Shown one piece after another: positions 10,209-20,674 of a DNA stretch of 64,000 nucleotides (the first letter of the stretch is position 1; the number at the start of each line of letters is the position of its first letter). Origin of the DNA: Rhynchopus euleeides (Eukaryota; Euglenozoa; Diplonemea; Diplonemida; Diplonemidae); contig OY723287.1 of assembly GCA_963210315.1 (NCBI GenBank), positions 372,001 to 436,000 on the forward strand, in the 5' to 3' direction. The notes beneath the pieces are model-generated. The model was not told the origin of the DNA. It saw only the letters and a list, made by a program, of their open reading frames with translations, and ran no database searches. The position numbers and the translations under genes were made by a program.

Positions 10209-10956
10209 TAATGAAATGATGGACATTATTTCCATATCTCCCAGCATTAAAAATGTCCATCATTCTGAAAAAGATCTTTTAAGATCTTTTTCAGAATGAT
10301 GGACATTAAAATGCTAGGCATTAAGAAACACGTCTTAAGAAATGCTCCCCGCCCCCAGGTTCCCCCTGCCCACCTGGACGGACCCAAGTGCCTCACACCG
10401 GATCTCTCCCCACCCGGTGGTCCACCTGACGGATACGAGAAAAAAAAAAAAAGAAATCAGTAAGAAATCTTTAAGAAATAGCCCTTTCGGCATTACATTA
10501 AGACGTCTTAAGAAATTTCGAGGTATCTTAACATTTCTTGCAAGATCTTTGTCATACCATGTTTTTTCAAAAAATCGGAAAATTTCGGACCGCAATTTGT
10601 ACCCAAGAAAGTGCCGAATTTTCGGACTTGGTCCGATTTGAACGATTTCCGTGCCTCTTGCAACCCCCATGAGGGGGGGCTGCTGTTTCGGGTTCTTCCG
10701 GTGGTACATGCTGGGGTGTCAGGACAGGGAATCCTGCTCGCTGTACCCGGTGATCCCTGACGCAGCCAGGAAGTGGAGAGCCTTGGAACCCTGGTTGAGG
10801 CCTGTAACACCCGGCCTTCCTGCCACTTCTGGCATTGTGGAGTGGTGGAGTGATATGGAGAAGGTTCTCTCTCCGTCCGGTCGAGCACAACCGTCCTCTC
10901 CAGCCAGGGGCCATCTACTTTCCAAACAAGGGCCAGGAACATGCTCAAACAAACTA

Positions 10957-11270
10957 CCGTATACGTAAATATTTTGGAACGTAAATATTATGGAACGTAA
11001 ATATTATGGAACGCTGGTGGGTTGGCGTTCCAGATTTTTTTCGTTCCATAATATTTACAGGGCTTTCTGCGACTCGGGGACTTGGACCAGGTGATCGGAC
11101 GGCGTACAGAGTCCCTGACGAGACCTACTCGTGCACTTTTCGCGCGATTCCTGACGCAAGCCGTCCTCACCACCGAGTGGCCCAACTGGCCCTGTAAATA
11201 TTTTGGAACGTAAATATTATGGAACGGACCGGCCAAAAATGGGCCCGTTCCATAATATTTACGTATACGG
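10957..11270. mobile_element. Small CCGTATACG-ended element, copy a
   Basis: This 314-bp segment has ends CCGTATACGTAAATATT and the inverse. It is flanked by TA (10955-10956 and 11271-11272) and is absent from the collinear site in TE0 copy b near 23410. Subterminal repeats of GGAACGTAAATATTATGG are present. There is no gene, so it is a MITE-like non-autonomous element. A second copy lies at about 17368-17692. Confidence 0.85.
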
Positions 11271-11889
11271 TAATTGATCAGAAAATCTGGCTAGCCGTGG
11301 AATCATTGAGCAAAATTTGGGGAGTGATTGGTGCCCCATTGCTGCATATGACATGTCCATTTTTGACGATTTTTGGGCAGAATTTGGTGCGTGGGACCTT
11401 TCGATTTTCATGAATTTTTCGGAATTTCGTGGGGACCGGTACCCCATTTGAGGGCCAAAAATCTCATTTCCGAGGCCTGGGAATGGTCGCAGTGGCCTCA
11501 GATGTCCAAAAACGTTCAATTGACCTCTCCTCGAAAAAAAATTCGAAAGGTCCCCCCTACTGGCACCCCGGATTAGGACATGTCTCTGGGGGTGTCCGGG
11601 GGGCATTTTTGGCCCATTTTTGGCTGGGGAAAATGGGCCATTTTTCACGATTTTTTCGGTTTTTTGTCCGGACCGGCACCGCATTTGAGGGGCCAAAATC
11701 TGATTTCCGAGGCCCGGGAATGGTCGCAGTGGCTTCATTTGGCCAAAAACGTTCAATTTACCCTTCTCCAAAAAAAAAATTCGAAAGGGTCCCCCTACAA
11801 ATCGCCGGTCTTAGGAGCAAAAAATTTGGGCACCCAGATTTCAAAAATTTTCAAACTATTTTCTGGACCAAAAATCAAACTATTGAGGT

Positions 11890-12165
11890 CCTGGCCGGAC
11901 ATGTCCGGGGGGGGGGGTCAAAATTGGATTTCCCGAATTTCCGGGTCCGGACATGTCCGCCCGGACATCCGGACACCAGAAAATGTCCGCCCGGACATGT
12001 CCGCCCTGTCCGGGGCGGACATTTCTGGATGTCCGGATGTCCGGGCGGACATGTCCGGGCGGGAAATTCGGGAAATGTCCGGGGGGGGGGGGGGGGGTCA
12101 AAATTGGACCCGGACATCCGGACACCCGGATTTCCGGGTCCGGGCATGTCCGCCCTGTCCGCCCT
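11890..12165. repeat. Cluster of GGACATGTCC palindromes
   Basis: Overlapping words of the CCGGACATGTCCG type are interleaved with long G runs. The same cluster lies in TE0 copy b at 27715-27950, where about 40 bp are missing and the G runs are longer. It is subterminal in TE0, where transposase-binding repeats are often found. That role is inference. Confidence 0.6.
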
Positions 12166-12322
12166 GAAATCGCCTAAGGGGCCGGGGGAAATCCAGGAAA
12201 TTCGGGAAATCCAGGAATATGAAGAATCCTCCAATACTGGTGCCCCTGACGACCCCATATTGCGTAGTTTGTGCGTAGTGAAAGGGGGGGGGGGTCTCAT
12301 TTTTTGGTCCCCTTTTCCGGCC

Positions 12323-13213
12323 TCAGCCAGTTCTCTGTCTCTTTGCCGGGTTCCCAAACTCAAGGAGTTCTTGCTGTTCCGGGGTCAGTGCGGGTGCAGG
12401 CGCTTCAGGTGCTGCAGGTTCTTCAGGTGCTGCAGCGCTGGCAGCCTTCGGTGCGGGTTTCGACGCCGGCTTTGCAGCTGTCTTTCGGGGTGCCCTTTGG
12501 CGCGGTGCCTGCTTCAGCTCGTCGGGATGATCCAGCTTCTTCTTCAGTGTCTTGCAGCTCGTTGCGTGGCGTAGAAATGCATCGGTACTGCTCAATTTTC
12601 CGACGTGGCTCGGAATCTTTTTCTTGCAGCTGCAGGTAACGACACCATGCCCAACAACAATCCCCAGACCGTCGAGGGAGAGTGGGCGCCTGGATCCCGT
12701 GACACAGATCTCTAGTGCCGTTGTGATCCCCTCTGATAACGTCTCCTGGACGTTGTCAGCGGAGGTTGCCTGTGTGGCGGTGACCTCCGTATACCCCGCG
12801 GGGTCCCGTGCCAGCAGCGCCTTCTTCAGCTTTTCGTCGACCCCTCGGTCGACGCTCGCCTTAATGTCGAGGGCCACCTTCAGGGTGGCACCTTGCATCG
12901 CCCTGAAGGCTGTGAGCGTATCATCACTTGCAATCTCCAAGGTGTTCTCCCCGTGTTCGAACTGCACCGACCCAACCACGACTGCGTCCTTGCCACAGAG
13001 AAAGGAGTGCGCTCTCCAGATCGCTCGGACGCGCCTCTTGTAGTCCCGCTCACTCTCGGATTTTTTGCGACCCTGTTTGGGAGGAAGGCGTGTCTCAAAC
13101 GCCTTCCACACGGTGTCGAACGTGTCGACACTCGTCACGAGCAACGGCTCGGCAAAGCTGCCGAACTCCTTCTCGCGATACCGCAGGCTGTACTTCACCG
13201 TTACGCACTGCAT
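12323..13213 (-). CDS. TE6 gene 2: unknown protein with Cys/His cluster
   Basis: The product is predicted to have 296 residues, with its ATG at 13211-13213. I do not recognise the family. The N-terminal half is mixed alpha/beta-like (QCVTVKYSLRYREKEFG at the start). Midway lies a compact Cys/His cluster: CSCKK, then an H and a C in RHATSCK, which could bind zinc. The C-terminal part is low-complexity Ala/Pro/Lys, ending in KRQRTG, a possible nuclear signal. It lies downstream of gene 1 on the same strand, across a C/G-rich spacer. Part of its sequence is kept in the deletion derivative at 16374-17367. DNA binding is a plausible guess only. Confidence 0.6.
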   Translation of the reverse strand: MQCVTVKYSLRYREKEFGSFAEPLLVTSVDTFDTVWKAFETRLPPKQGRKKSESERDYKRRVRAIWRAHSFLCGKDAVVVGSVQFEHGENTLEIASDDTLTAFRAMQGATLKVALDIKASVDRGVDEKLKKALLARDPAGYTEVTATQATSADNVQETLSEGITTALEICVTGSRRPLSLDGLGIVVGHGVVTCSCKKKIPSHVGKLSSTDAFLRHATSCKTLKKKLDHPDELKQAPRQRAPRKTAAKPASKPAPKAASAAAPEEPAAPEAPAPALTPEQQELLEFGNPAKRQRTG

Positions 13214-13342
13214 TGGGCCTTGTATAATATTCTCCTGGAGTGGGCGAAGTGTGTGATTGAAGGCACTGCATTGATCCAGCAACGAAATCAAAGCGGGGGG
13301 TGGGGGGGGGGGGTGAAGAGTAGCAGCAGCCCTTTCATTTTA

Positions 13343-15601
13343 TCACGCATGATCCTTTTTATCCTGCTTCTTGAGAGCTGCCAGCAGCCAGTCCACGCGG
13401 TCATTTTGAACGTTTCGTTCAATCCCACGTTCGGCACAAATCTCCTGCAGCTCTTCTTTTGTGCGGGCTTTATCAAATTCACGAAGGATTTGCATCAACC
13501 GTGATTTCGAGGCATTCTGTACACCTCGCTTGCCACGCTTTTGAGCTTGATTAATCAGTTCCGAGTTTGTGAAGCTATCGGAATAATCAAAACGGAGGAC
13601 AATGTCATTGAGGGCAGTCTCTCTTGCAATTCGCTTTTCCTTCCTTGATTCCTCTTTTTCGAATGCTGATTTCAAGTCTTCAAGTTTCCGCTTCCCAATC
13701 CGAAGCTTGCGCTCCTTCGTAGTCTCCGGAATACGGGAACGCACTATCGTAGTGAGTTTCGGCTCACCAACCTCAGCATGCAGAGTTTTCAAATCAGTAT
13801 CAGAGAAATGCTCAGGAATACAGCAGTGAGCACGGACAAAGTCGTCACGAACGGATGAGTGTCCAGCCACTTCGATGACACGCTTAGACCTCCCGCACAT
13901 CCCTTCCAAGAGGGCCGGGCCAAACGACACCGACGGCTGCACCGCGCGTGTCTCCTCGCTGGCTGCCCCGAACCTCACCGCTTCCACCAGCATGCTCGTC
14001 CCGATAATGACCAGGGCGGTGCGGAAGAACTCCACGCCGCTGTCGAAGGACACTACGGGCATGAGCCGGCTTTCGGTTGGGATGCCTTGCTTCCCAAAGT
14101 AGGCATCGAGGCCGTGCTGCACTAAGTCATCCGGCCGGACGCCGTCCAGGTCACTATCGCTGACTTCCCGGATGTCGAGGGAGGGACACTGCGGCGAGGT
14201 GTGGAAGCGCAGCCGTCCTACCGTCACCATCCTGCATGAAGTGGCGCTCTGGAAGACGGTCAGGTCCCCGTCAGAGCTGCACGCCTCCAGCGTCGCTTCA
14301 CTCCTGGCCGCAGAGAAGAGGTCGAAGGCCCCCGAGCGCCAGTACATCTGCAGACATCCCAACGATTTGGGGTCGGTGGTAAAACTCCCGGAGTCTGCGA
14401 TGGTGGTCAGCAGAGGGTACAAGACCTTGCTGAAAAGCTTCCCGTAGAGGCACACTTTGTCGATGGCGCTGCGATCAGCAAGGCAGTTTTTCACTGCCAC
14501 CTTCTTTGTCGACGATTCCGTCGTCGTCATCGAGAAGAAGGTGTGCAGGTGCTCAGCGACGGTGAGCTCCCCGCAGCGAGCCGACAGCGAGAAGCAGGCA
14601 GCTGCACCACTGAGGAAGCGGCCGTTTGTGGCCCGCTGCCACAGGAAGCTGCTGATGGTGATGCCTACCGTGCTGTGGAGGTAGGCGGCGAACTCTGGTG
14701 CTGCGGCACAGTAGTTGGCAGCATAGCACATCAGAGTCATGAAGGGCAAGTCAGGCTCAATGACTCGCCGGAAGGCCAGATGCAGGCGGTGGTGGGGCTC
14801 GAACACAACGACAACGCTCTGCAGCTCGGGTTTCAGACTGGCACCGCGGTCCAGAAAGAAAGCCGAGAACGACTCCTCGGACAACCCCACGTCATCCTTG
14901 CCGAGGACGGAGAACTGGCCTGAAGAGGCCAGGTCCGAAAACCGTTTAAAGGCGACGGCCAGGTCAACTCTGGTAGTGGGTCCATCAGATGACAGCGTCA
15001 GATATGTGGCGAGCACGTGGTAGCGGAGGATCCCGTTCACCCTGTACTGCACCGTAAAGTGCCCAAGCTTGGTAGTGTTTGACGGGTCCGCAAACACTGG
15101 TGTGAGGTCGTGAATTAACACAAGTTCGCCGTTCTCCCGGATGCCCTGCGTCTCCCGTAAAAACAACACATCCCGTAGCAGTAGCGACTGCTGCCACGAC
15201 ATCTCCACCGCATGGCGGGTCACCGTCTCGCCCTTGAACTTGGTGATGAGGGTGTGGATGTTAGAGACAGGGGTGTGGCACTGCATGGCGGTGTCGACCC
15301 AGTCGCGCACGTCCAGGCGGGATGCTGGCACTGTCTCTGCCTTCGCCGGAAGGAACAGCGCCGAGCCCGGGAGCGCGTTCTGCCACAGGCCTTCTGGGAG
15401 AGGCCGCATCTCCAATGAATTAACGTCACCACCCTTCAGCAGATGCACCTCGAGACAGTCACCCTCCGGTTGCAGCCCCACCTCCTCAAGCAGCGCCAGC
15501 AGCTTCTCGTGGGTGACACATCCTGCGATGGTCCCCGCGAGGCATCTCAACCCCTCAACAGAGGCAACGATGGTGAAGAGCTGTTCCTCTTCCCCAGACA
15601 T
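13343..15601 (-). CDS. TE6 gene 1: large unknown protein with SAP-like C terminus
   Basis: The product is predicted to have 752 residues from the ATG at 15599-15601 (MSGEEEQ). An in-frame ATG at 15668-15670 would add 23. I recognise no complete domain. The middle is non-repetitive and globular-looking, with no obvious DDE triad, tyrosine recombinase box or reverse transcriptase motif. The last 70 or so residues look like one or two helix-loop-helix SAP-type modules (ELINQAQKRGKRGVQNASK, then ELQEICAERGI), preceded by a Lys/Glu-rich helix. SAP modules bind AT-rich DNA. As the larger gene of a transposon-like unit it is the best candidate for its transposase, but this is inferred from context alone. 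Confidence 0.6.
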   Translation of the reverse strand: MSGEEEQLFTIVASVEGLRCLAGTIAGCVTHEKLLALLEEVGLQPEGDCLEVHLLKGGDVNSLEMRPLPEGLWQNALPGSALFLPAKAETVPASRLDVRDWVDTAMQCHTPVSNIHTLITKFKGETVTRHAVEMSWQQSLLLRDVLFLRETQGIRENGELVLIHDLTPVFADPSNTTKLGHFTVQYRVNGILRYHVLATYLTLSSDGPTTRVDLAVAFKRFSDLASSGQFSVLGKDDVGLSEESFSAFFLDRGASLKPELQSVVVVFEPHHRLHLAFRRVIEPDLPFMTLMCYAANYCAAAPEFAAYLHSTVGITISSFLWQRATNGRFLSGAAACFSLSARCGELTVAEHLHTFFSMTTTESSTKKVAVKNCLADRSAIDKVCLYGKLFSKVLYPLLTTIADSGSFTTDPKSLGCLQMYWRSGAFDLFSAARSEATLEACSSDGDLTVFQSATSCRMVTVGRLRFHTSPQCPSLDIREVSDSDLDGVRPDDLVQHGLDAYFGKQGIPTESRLMPVVSFDSGVEFFRTALVIIGTSMLVEAVRFGAASEETRAVQPSVSFGPALLEGMCGRSKRVIEVAGHSSVRDDFVRAHCCIPEHFSDTDLKTLHAEVGEPKLTTIVRSRIPETTKERKLRIGKRKLEDLKSAFEKEESRKEKRIARETALNDIVLRFDYSDSFTNSELINQAQKRGKRGVQNASKSRLMQILREFDKARTKEELQEICAERGIERNVQNDRVDWLLAALKKQDKKDHA

Positions 15602-15976
15602 TGTTGTTCCTAGGTGCAGTGTGGATGATGGAGTGTGTGTGTAGGTTTTTTTTCGGGGCATCCGGACCATCTCTGCAGCTGTTGTTTCGTAGAAGTGTGT
15701 AGGGGGTACTACGCGGCTCCTGGAGCTCACTTCCTTCCCAGGTGTTTCTGGGCATGGGGCAACCTTGCCCAGGTGTTTCCCCTGTTCTTTCGGACGGTAC
15801 ATAGTGAGTTCTGGCAATATTTTTTTTTCTCGGTCAGCGCAGTGCCTCCAGTCCTGTCTCAGTAGCCACACAGAAAGGGGGACCAAAAAAAACTGGGGGG
15901 GGACCAAAAAGCGAGACCCCCCCCCCAGATTGCGTAGTTTGTGCGTAGTGAAAAGGGGGTAAATCAGGGGCACCAA

Positions 15977-16373
15977 ATACGTGTAAATAATTTTACACGC
16001 ACATACTGTTTACATAGTTCAGCGATTTTTTTCGAAACCTGTGCGGAATCGCGATTTTCCACTTCCATTGTCCTTTTCGGACTCCGTGCGGATCGTAGTG
16101 GGGTCATTTTGGTGGTATCGGTGCCAAGATTCATCCATGAAATGTTGGTCTGATTCAGTGACTGGGAGGCAGCTAGCCCACCACACCACCCACCCAGGCG
16201 GGACCCCCTCACCGGGCTTTCCTTTTGAACGTTTGGAACCTGCGCGGATCCTGGTGGGGTCACTTTGGTGACAGAGGCACCAAGTCTCACTCCTCAGAGC
16301 ACCTTGGAAATATTTTTGAACCCCCCAAAAAATTAAAAAATTGCACGTAAATAATAGTCGGATGTAAACAATA
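15977..16373. other. Spacer between TE6 copies; inverted dispersed repeat
   Basis: There is no gene. Bases about 16080-16270 are the inverse of the repeat at 637-870. The edges carry related AT-rich words of the CACGTAAATAATAGT / GTGTAAATAATTTTAC type, similar to the flank at 3790-3850. Confidence 0.5.
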
Positions 16374-17367
16374 CTGGTGCCCCTGACGACCCCATATTGC
16401 GTAGTTTGTGCGTAGTGAAAAGGGGGGGGGGGGTCTCATTTTTTGATTTACTCAGCCATTCTCTGTCTCTATGCCGGGACCCCAAACTCAAGGAGTTCTT
16501 GCTGTTCCGGGGTCAGTGAGGGTGCAGGCGCTTCAGGTGCTGCAGGTTCTTCAGGTGCTGCAGCGCTGGCAGCCTTCGGTGCGGGTTTCGACGCAGTCTT
16601 TGCAGGTCTCTTTGGGGGTGCCCTTTGGCGCGGTGCCTGCTTCAGCTCGTCGGGTGGAAGCATCAACGCATCATTAAGCGGTGCCTGCTTCAGCTCCTCC
16701 GGGTGGAAGCGTCAACGCATCGTTAAGGAAGAAGGAAGCACAGTTGCTACGCTTTTTTGCAGCTGCAGGAAACGACACCATACCCAACAACAATCCCCAG
16801 ACCGTCGAGGGAGAGTGGGCGCCTGGATCCCGTGACACAGATCTCTAGTGCCGTTGTGATCCCCTCGGATAACGTCTCCTGGACGTTGTCAGCGGAGGTT
16901 GCCTGTGTGGCGGTGACCTCCGTATACCCCGCGGGATCCAGTGCCAGTAGCGCCTTCTTCAGCTTTTCGTCGACCCCTCGGCCGACGCTCTCCTTGATGT
17001 CAAGGGCCACCTTCAGGGTGGCACCTCGCAGCGCCCTGAAGGCTGTGATCGTATCATCATTCACAATCTCGAGGGTGTTCTACGCGGCTCCTGGAACTCA
17101 CTTCCTTCTCAGGTGTTTCTGGGCATGGGGCAACCTTGCCCAGGTGTTTCTGGAGTCCCGCCCCACATGTCGTGCGTTCTTTCGTACGGTGTATAGTGAG
17201 TTCTGGCAATAATTTTTTGCTCGGTCAGCGCAGTGCCTCCAGTCCTGTCTCAGTAGCCACACAGAAAGGGGGACCAAAAAAAACTGGGGGGGGACCAAAA
17301 AGCGAGACCCCCCCCCCAGATTGCGTAGTTTGTGCGTAGTGAAAAAGGGGTAAATCAGGGGCACCAG
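16374..17367 (-). mobile_element. TE6 copy b: deletion derivative
   Basis: It has the same ends as TE6 copy a (CTGGTGCCCCTGA and its inverse) and TA on each side. It keeps the 3' half of gene 2 and the terminal 280 or so bp of the gene 1 side, joined near 17075. A local change at 16658-16720 replaced part of gene 2 with two copies of AAGC(G/A)TCAACGCATC. It is non-autonomous. Confidence 0.85.
16469..17064 (-). pseudogene. Truncated and rearranged TE6 gene 2
   Basis: The minus strand keeps two blocks of the gene 2 product, one including SLDGLGIVVGYGVVSCSCKK and one with the Ala/Pro-rich C terminus. The Cys/His cluster between them is replaced by a duplicated segment and the N terminus is gone, so no full protein can be made. 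Confidence 0.75.
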
Positions 17368-17692
17368 TATACGTAAATATTATGGAACGTAAATATTATG
17401 GAACGTAAATATTTTGGAACGCTGGTGGGTTGGCGTTCCAGATTTTTTTCGTTCCATATATTTACAGGGCTTTCTGCGACTCGGGGACTTGGACCAGGTG
17501 ATCGGACGGCATACAGAGTCCCTGACGGGACCTACTCGTGCACTTTTCGCGCGATTCCTGACGCAAGCCGTCCTCACCACCGAGTCCCCAACTGGCCCTG
17601 TAAATATTATGGAACGTAAATATTATGGAACGGACCGACCAAAAATGGGCCCGTTCCATAATATTTACGTTCCATAATATTTACGTATACGG
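17368..17692. mobile_element. Small CCGTATACG-ended element, copy b (left end eroded)
   Basis: It is collinear with 10957-11270, including the GGAACGTAAATATTATGG repeats and the right end ATACGG. The right flank (TATATACATG) matches the interior of TE3, so it was inserted there. The first three bases and the left part of TE3 are missing, where TE6 copy b abuts. This points to a deletion or recombination at the junction. Confidence 0.75.
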
Positions 17693-18185
17693 TATATACA
17701 TGTATTATACATGTATAATACTTGCATGTCAACTATTATACATGTATAATACATGTATATGCCTGAAATATACATGTAAAATACATGTATATCAAGTAAA
17801 AATACATGTATAATACTTGCATGTCAACTATTATACATGTATTTTTACTTGATATACATGTATTTTACATGTATATTTCAGGCATTTACATGTATTTTAC
17901 ATGTATAATACTTGTCATGCAAGTATTATACATGTAAAATACTTGCATGACAAGTAAAATACATGTATAATACTTGCATGACAAGTAAAATACTTGCATG
18001 CAAGTAAAATACATGTATTTTACTTGCATGCAAGTATTTTACTTGTCATGCAAGTATTATACATGTATAATACTTGCATGACAAGTATTATACATGTAAA
18101 ATACATGTAAATGCCTGAAATATACATGTAAAATACATGTATATCAAGTAAAAATACATGTATAATAGTTGACATGCAAGTATTA

Positions 18186-19556
18186 GGAGGGTGTCCTAAA
18201 GTTAGGAAATTTTTGAAAAATTTGGAAAATTTTGGGGTATTTTTTGAAAAAATGGCGAAAAAAAGGGTGTGGGGAGTTGGGTCCAGTTTAGCAAAGTCCG
18301 TGTATTTGAACGCGGCCCCTCAGATAAGGAAGCCGCGTCTCAGGTGCAGGATGTGGGGTGTTGTCGATTTTTCAGGGTTCGACATTCTCGGGCTGGACGG
18401 AGAGAAACGGTGGGTGCAACTCTGATCAGAAAAAACTTCAACCGAAAAAACGGGGTGTAGCTCCCTGACTGACGAGCAGCGGGAGGTGGCGAAGAGAAGC
18501 TCCTCATGCGTGGCGGCCTCCCTCGTTCGCGGCGGGAGAGGCATCCGGGGGTACGAGAGCGGCACCCGCATGAGTTCTTTATGGAACCCGCAAACCTGGG
18601 AGGGAGCCGGCCTCACGGATCTGAGGTTGGAAAAGCTCCGGGAGACAGCCGATGCGTCCTCAACGCCACAGGCTATCGTTGCCGGCTGGTGCCCAGATGG
18701 TGCACGATGAGCGGCGGAATCCGCGAACTTCGGGAACTATCAGTGGTAGTTTGAACGCTGAAGACTGCCCCGCCAGGCTGAGTGGGAGTCACAACGCGAT
18801 GAGGAACACGGATCAGCAGCGCCCTTGACGGCAAACACAGGGCAGCTCTCCCTGAGCAGCTGGGAATGAAACGGGACGGAACTAACGAGCAGCGAAAATG
18901 TTGCAGAGCACCAGTAACCACAACGAGTCCAGGACACAACTGGAACTCCAGACACGGGGCAGCAGAAGAAACCGACGCAGTCGCAGGAGACCACCTCCAC
19001 TGTCAGAACGAGCAGAGAACTGAGATACACTCAATGGGATGGAGCGGAATCACCGGAACGGGGACACACTGACGGCACAAAGGACAGACAGACAGAAGTC
19101 AGAGTGAAACGGTTGTACAAAGGGCTCGGCTTTACCGACGTCCTTAGTACAGAGTGAAACGACGACGCCGCCGAAGGCGGCCAATCCGCCGCCCGAAGGG
19201 CGGCGGAAAAATTTTTGGGGTGTTTTTGGGAGAAAAACCGGGCAACCTGGGCCCTTTGGGACCACATAGGCCAGGAAAGGCCAAAATTTTCGATTTTTTT
19301 CGGAAATTTTTCGGTTTTTCAGAGTGTGGCAGTCCTCAGATACAGATTTTCGGGTCGGAAAAAAAATTTTTTTTCGACCCAAAAAAATCGGATTTTTTCG
19401 GGGAGGGTCTCCGGTGGCCCCCCCTGGATTTCCTGTTTTTTCCCGATTTTTCCTGATTTTCGGATTTTGCTCGAAATTTGCCCTTGTGTCAACCAGTGGC
19501 AAAACTTTCGGAAAATCGGGAAAAATCAGGAAAATCCGGAGTACCGGACACCCTCC
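18186..19556. mobile_element. TE4: GGAGGGTGTCC-ended element in TE3
   Basis: The inverted ends GGAGGGTGTCC and GGACACCCTCC are flanked by TTA on both sides (18183-18185 and 19557-19559). The uninterrupted site is seen at about 29650-29665. A 3-bp TTA duplication is what PIF/Harbinger elements produce, but no transposase is present. The 1,371 bp interior holds short open frames without recognisable products and AT-rich subterminal words. The GGAGG ends and 3-bp duplication resemble TE0. Confidence 0.8.
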
Positions 19557-19614
19557 TTATACATGTATTTTTACTTGATATACATGTATTTTACATGTAT
19601 ATTTCAGGCATATA

Positions 19615-20423
19615 CCGTAAACGGAAATATTGTGGACCGTAATAAAGGTGAACCGTACTATAGGTGGACCGTAAAAAAGATGGAACAAATGGGATTTTTC
19701 CGGAACTTGGAACATTTTTACGGTCCACCTATTTTACGGTTGGGATAGTGGACTTGGCGGTTTTTTTACGAGTTCCTTCGTGACGAAGTCGCGAAGGAAC
19801 CAAGGAAATCGTACGACTGAAGCTGCAGGATTAACACCACAGGGCCTCAGCACAGAGTGTGCGCTCACCATCGTCCGGGAACTGTTCTCCCACAGTTACT
19901 GCAGGGTGTACTGCACTAAAGGAGTACGATTTCCCTGAATTTTCCGGGCACTGATTCACGAATTTACATCTGGAGGGAGCCCGGTGGTCTCAGCTTCTGT
20001 CTGCGCGCCCTGCCGTACTGTGGCTGCTTTTGTGGGCTCGTGCATCAGGTTCTACTTTTACTTCTACCGGAACGCTCCTTGCATGGTACTACACTTCTCG
20101 AGGTGTGGTGGTGGGTGAGTCTCGAGGTGAGTGGTGGTGATCGTGCCCTTTCCACACGCAGGGAGGACTTGCTTCTCTTGCTGGTGTTGGTTGCGGTGGT
20201 GGAGGGAGGGTCCAAAGCTGGGAGGTCGGGAGGCCTACGTGCGGGAGTCTGCGGCGTGGAGGCCGCAGTCCGCGCCCCGCAACCCACCAGCCCGCGGGCG
20301 AAAATCGCATTGTCTTTTCCATATGCAGTCCCAATAAATGGTGGACCGTAAAAAAGATGGAACGTTTGGCCTTTTTTTGGGAACTTGGAACATTTTTACG
20401 GTCCACCCTTTTTCCGTTTACGG
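19615..20423. mobile_element. TE5: CCGTAAACGG-ended element in TE3
   Basis: The inverted ends CCGTAAACGG are flanked by TA (19613-19614 and 20424-20425). The empty site is seen near 29706-29712. GTGGACCGTAA words repeat near both ends. The end sequence is close to the small element at 10957-11270, so they are probably one family. No gene was found in its 809 bp. Confidence 0.82.
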
Positions 20424-20554
20424 TACATGTATTATACATGCATAATAGTTGACATGCAAGTATTATACATGTAAAATACATGTATTATACTTGTAGTTAT
20501 ACATGTAAAATTTACAAGATCCCACCGTGTATGGGGGGAGGGGGGGGGGGGGGT

Positions 20555-20640
20555 GGGCTTCGCTCGGAAGTGAAGAAACGTGAGCCGCATCACATAAGGG
20601 GGGTACAAACTGGCACAGCGTGAAACAGCGCGAAGAGGCC
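20555..20640 (+). repeat. Short hairpin element, GGCCTTCGCTC family, copy c
   Basis: It starts GGGCTTCGCTCGGAAGTG and has GTGAGCCGCATCACATAA, matching the interior of copies a and b. It ends near CGCGAAGAGGCCCCC. Confidence 0.5.
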
Positions 20641-20674
20641 CCCAATAGGCCCACCCCCCCGAACCACACTGACA

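Larger units (their letters stand above)
3968..10561. mobile_element. CATGG-ended element carrying two pogo-like insertions
   Basis: The ends are CATGGTATGACAAAG and its inverse CTTTGTCATACCATG. They are flanked by TTTTTT on both sides (3962-3967 and 10562-10567), and the collinear site in TE0 copy b is uninterrupted. Removing the two pogo-like copies leaves about 490 bp rich in AAGATCTT and TTAAGACGTCTTAA palindromes. The ends resemble those of the hAT-like element at 23471-27147 (CATGGTTTTCAACAGATCTT), so this may be a non-autonomous relative. Confidence 0.8.
3853..12232. mobile_element. TE0 copy a: GGAGG-ended element with nested insertions
   Basis: The ends are inverted repeats GGAGGATCCTT and AAGAATCCTCC, flanked by AAT on both sides (3850-3852 and 12233-12235), a 3-bp target duplication. 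Without insertions it is about 1.5 kb and collinear with copy b (22899-28023). Insertions at 3968-10561 and 10957-11270 are absent from copy b. The core has no recognisable gene, so it is probably non-autonomous. Its right part (11890-12160) is a dense cluster of GGACATGTCC-type palindromes and G runs. Confidence 0.85.
12237..15976 (-). mobile_element. TE6 copy a: two-gene TA-inserting element
   Basis: The ends are CTGGTGCCCCTGA at 12237 and TCAGGGGCACCA at 15976. Just inside, both ends carry the word TTGCGTAGTTTGTGCGTAGTG followed by a G or pyrimidine tract. The flank is TA (AATA on both sides if the longer match counts). Two minus-strand genes fill the interior. A deletion derivative with the same ends lies at 16374-17367, which supports the borders. 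I cannot place it in a known superfamily. Confidence 0.85.
17693..20512. mobile_element. TE3 copy a: palindromic ACATGTAT element, interrupted
   Basis: The TE3 parts are 17693-18185, 19557-19614 and 20424-20512. Together they follow the uninterrupted copy at 29125-29816 except for the missing left end. They consist almost wholly of the self-complementary words TACATGTA, CTTGCATGCAAG and ACTTGTCATGCAAGT. The right end is ACAAGATCCCACCGTG. Two other elements are inserted in it. Confidence 0.8.
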
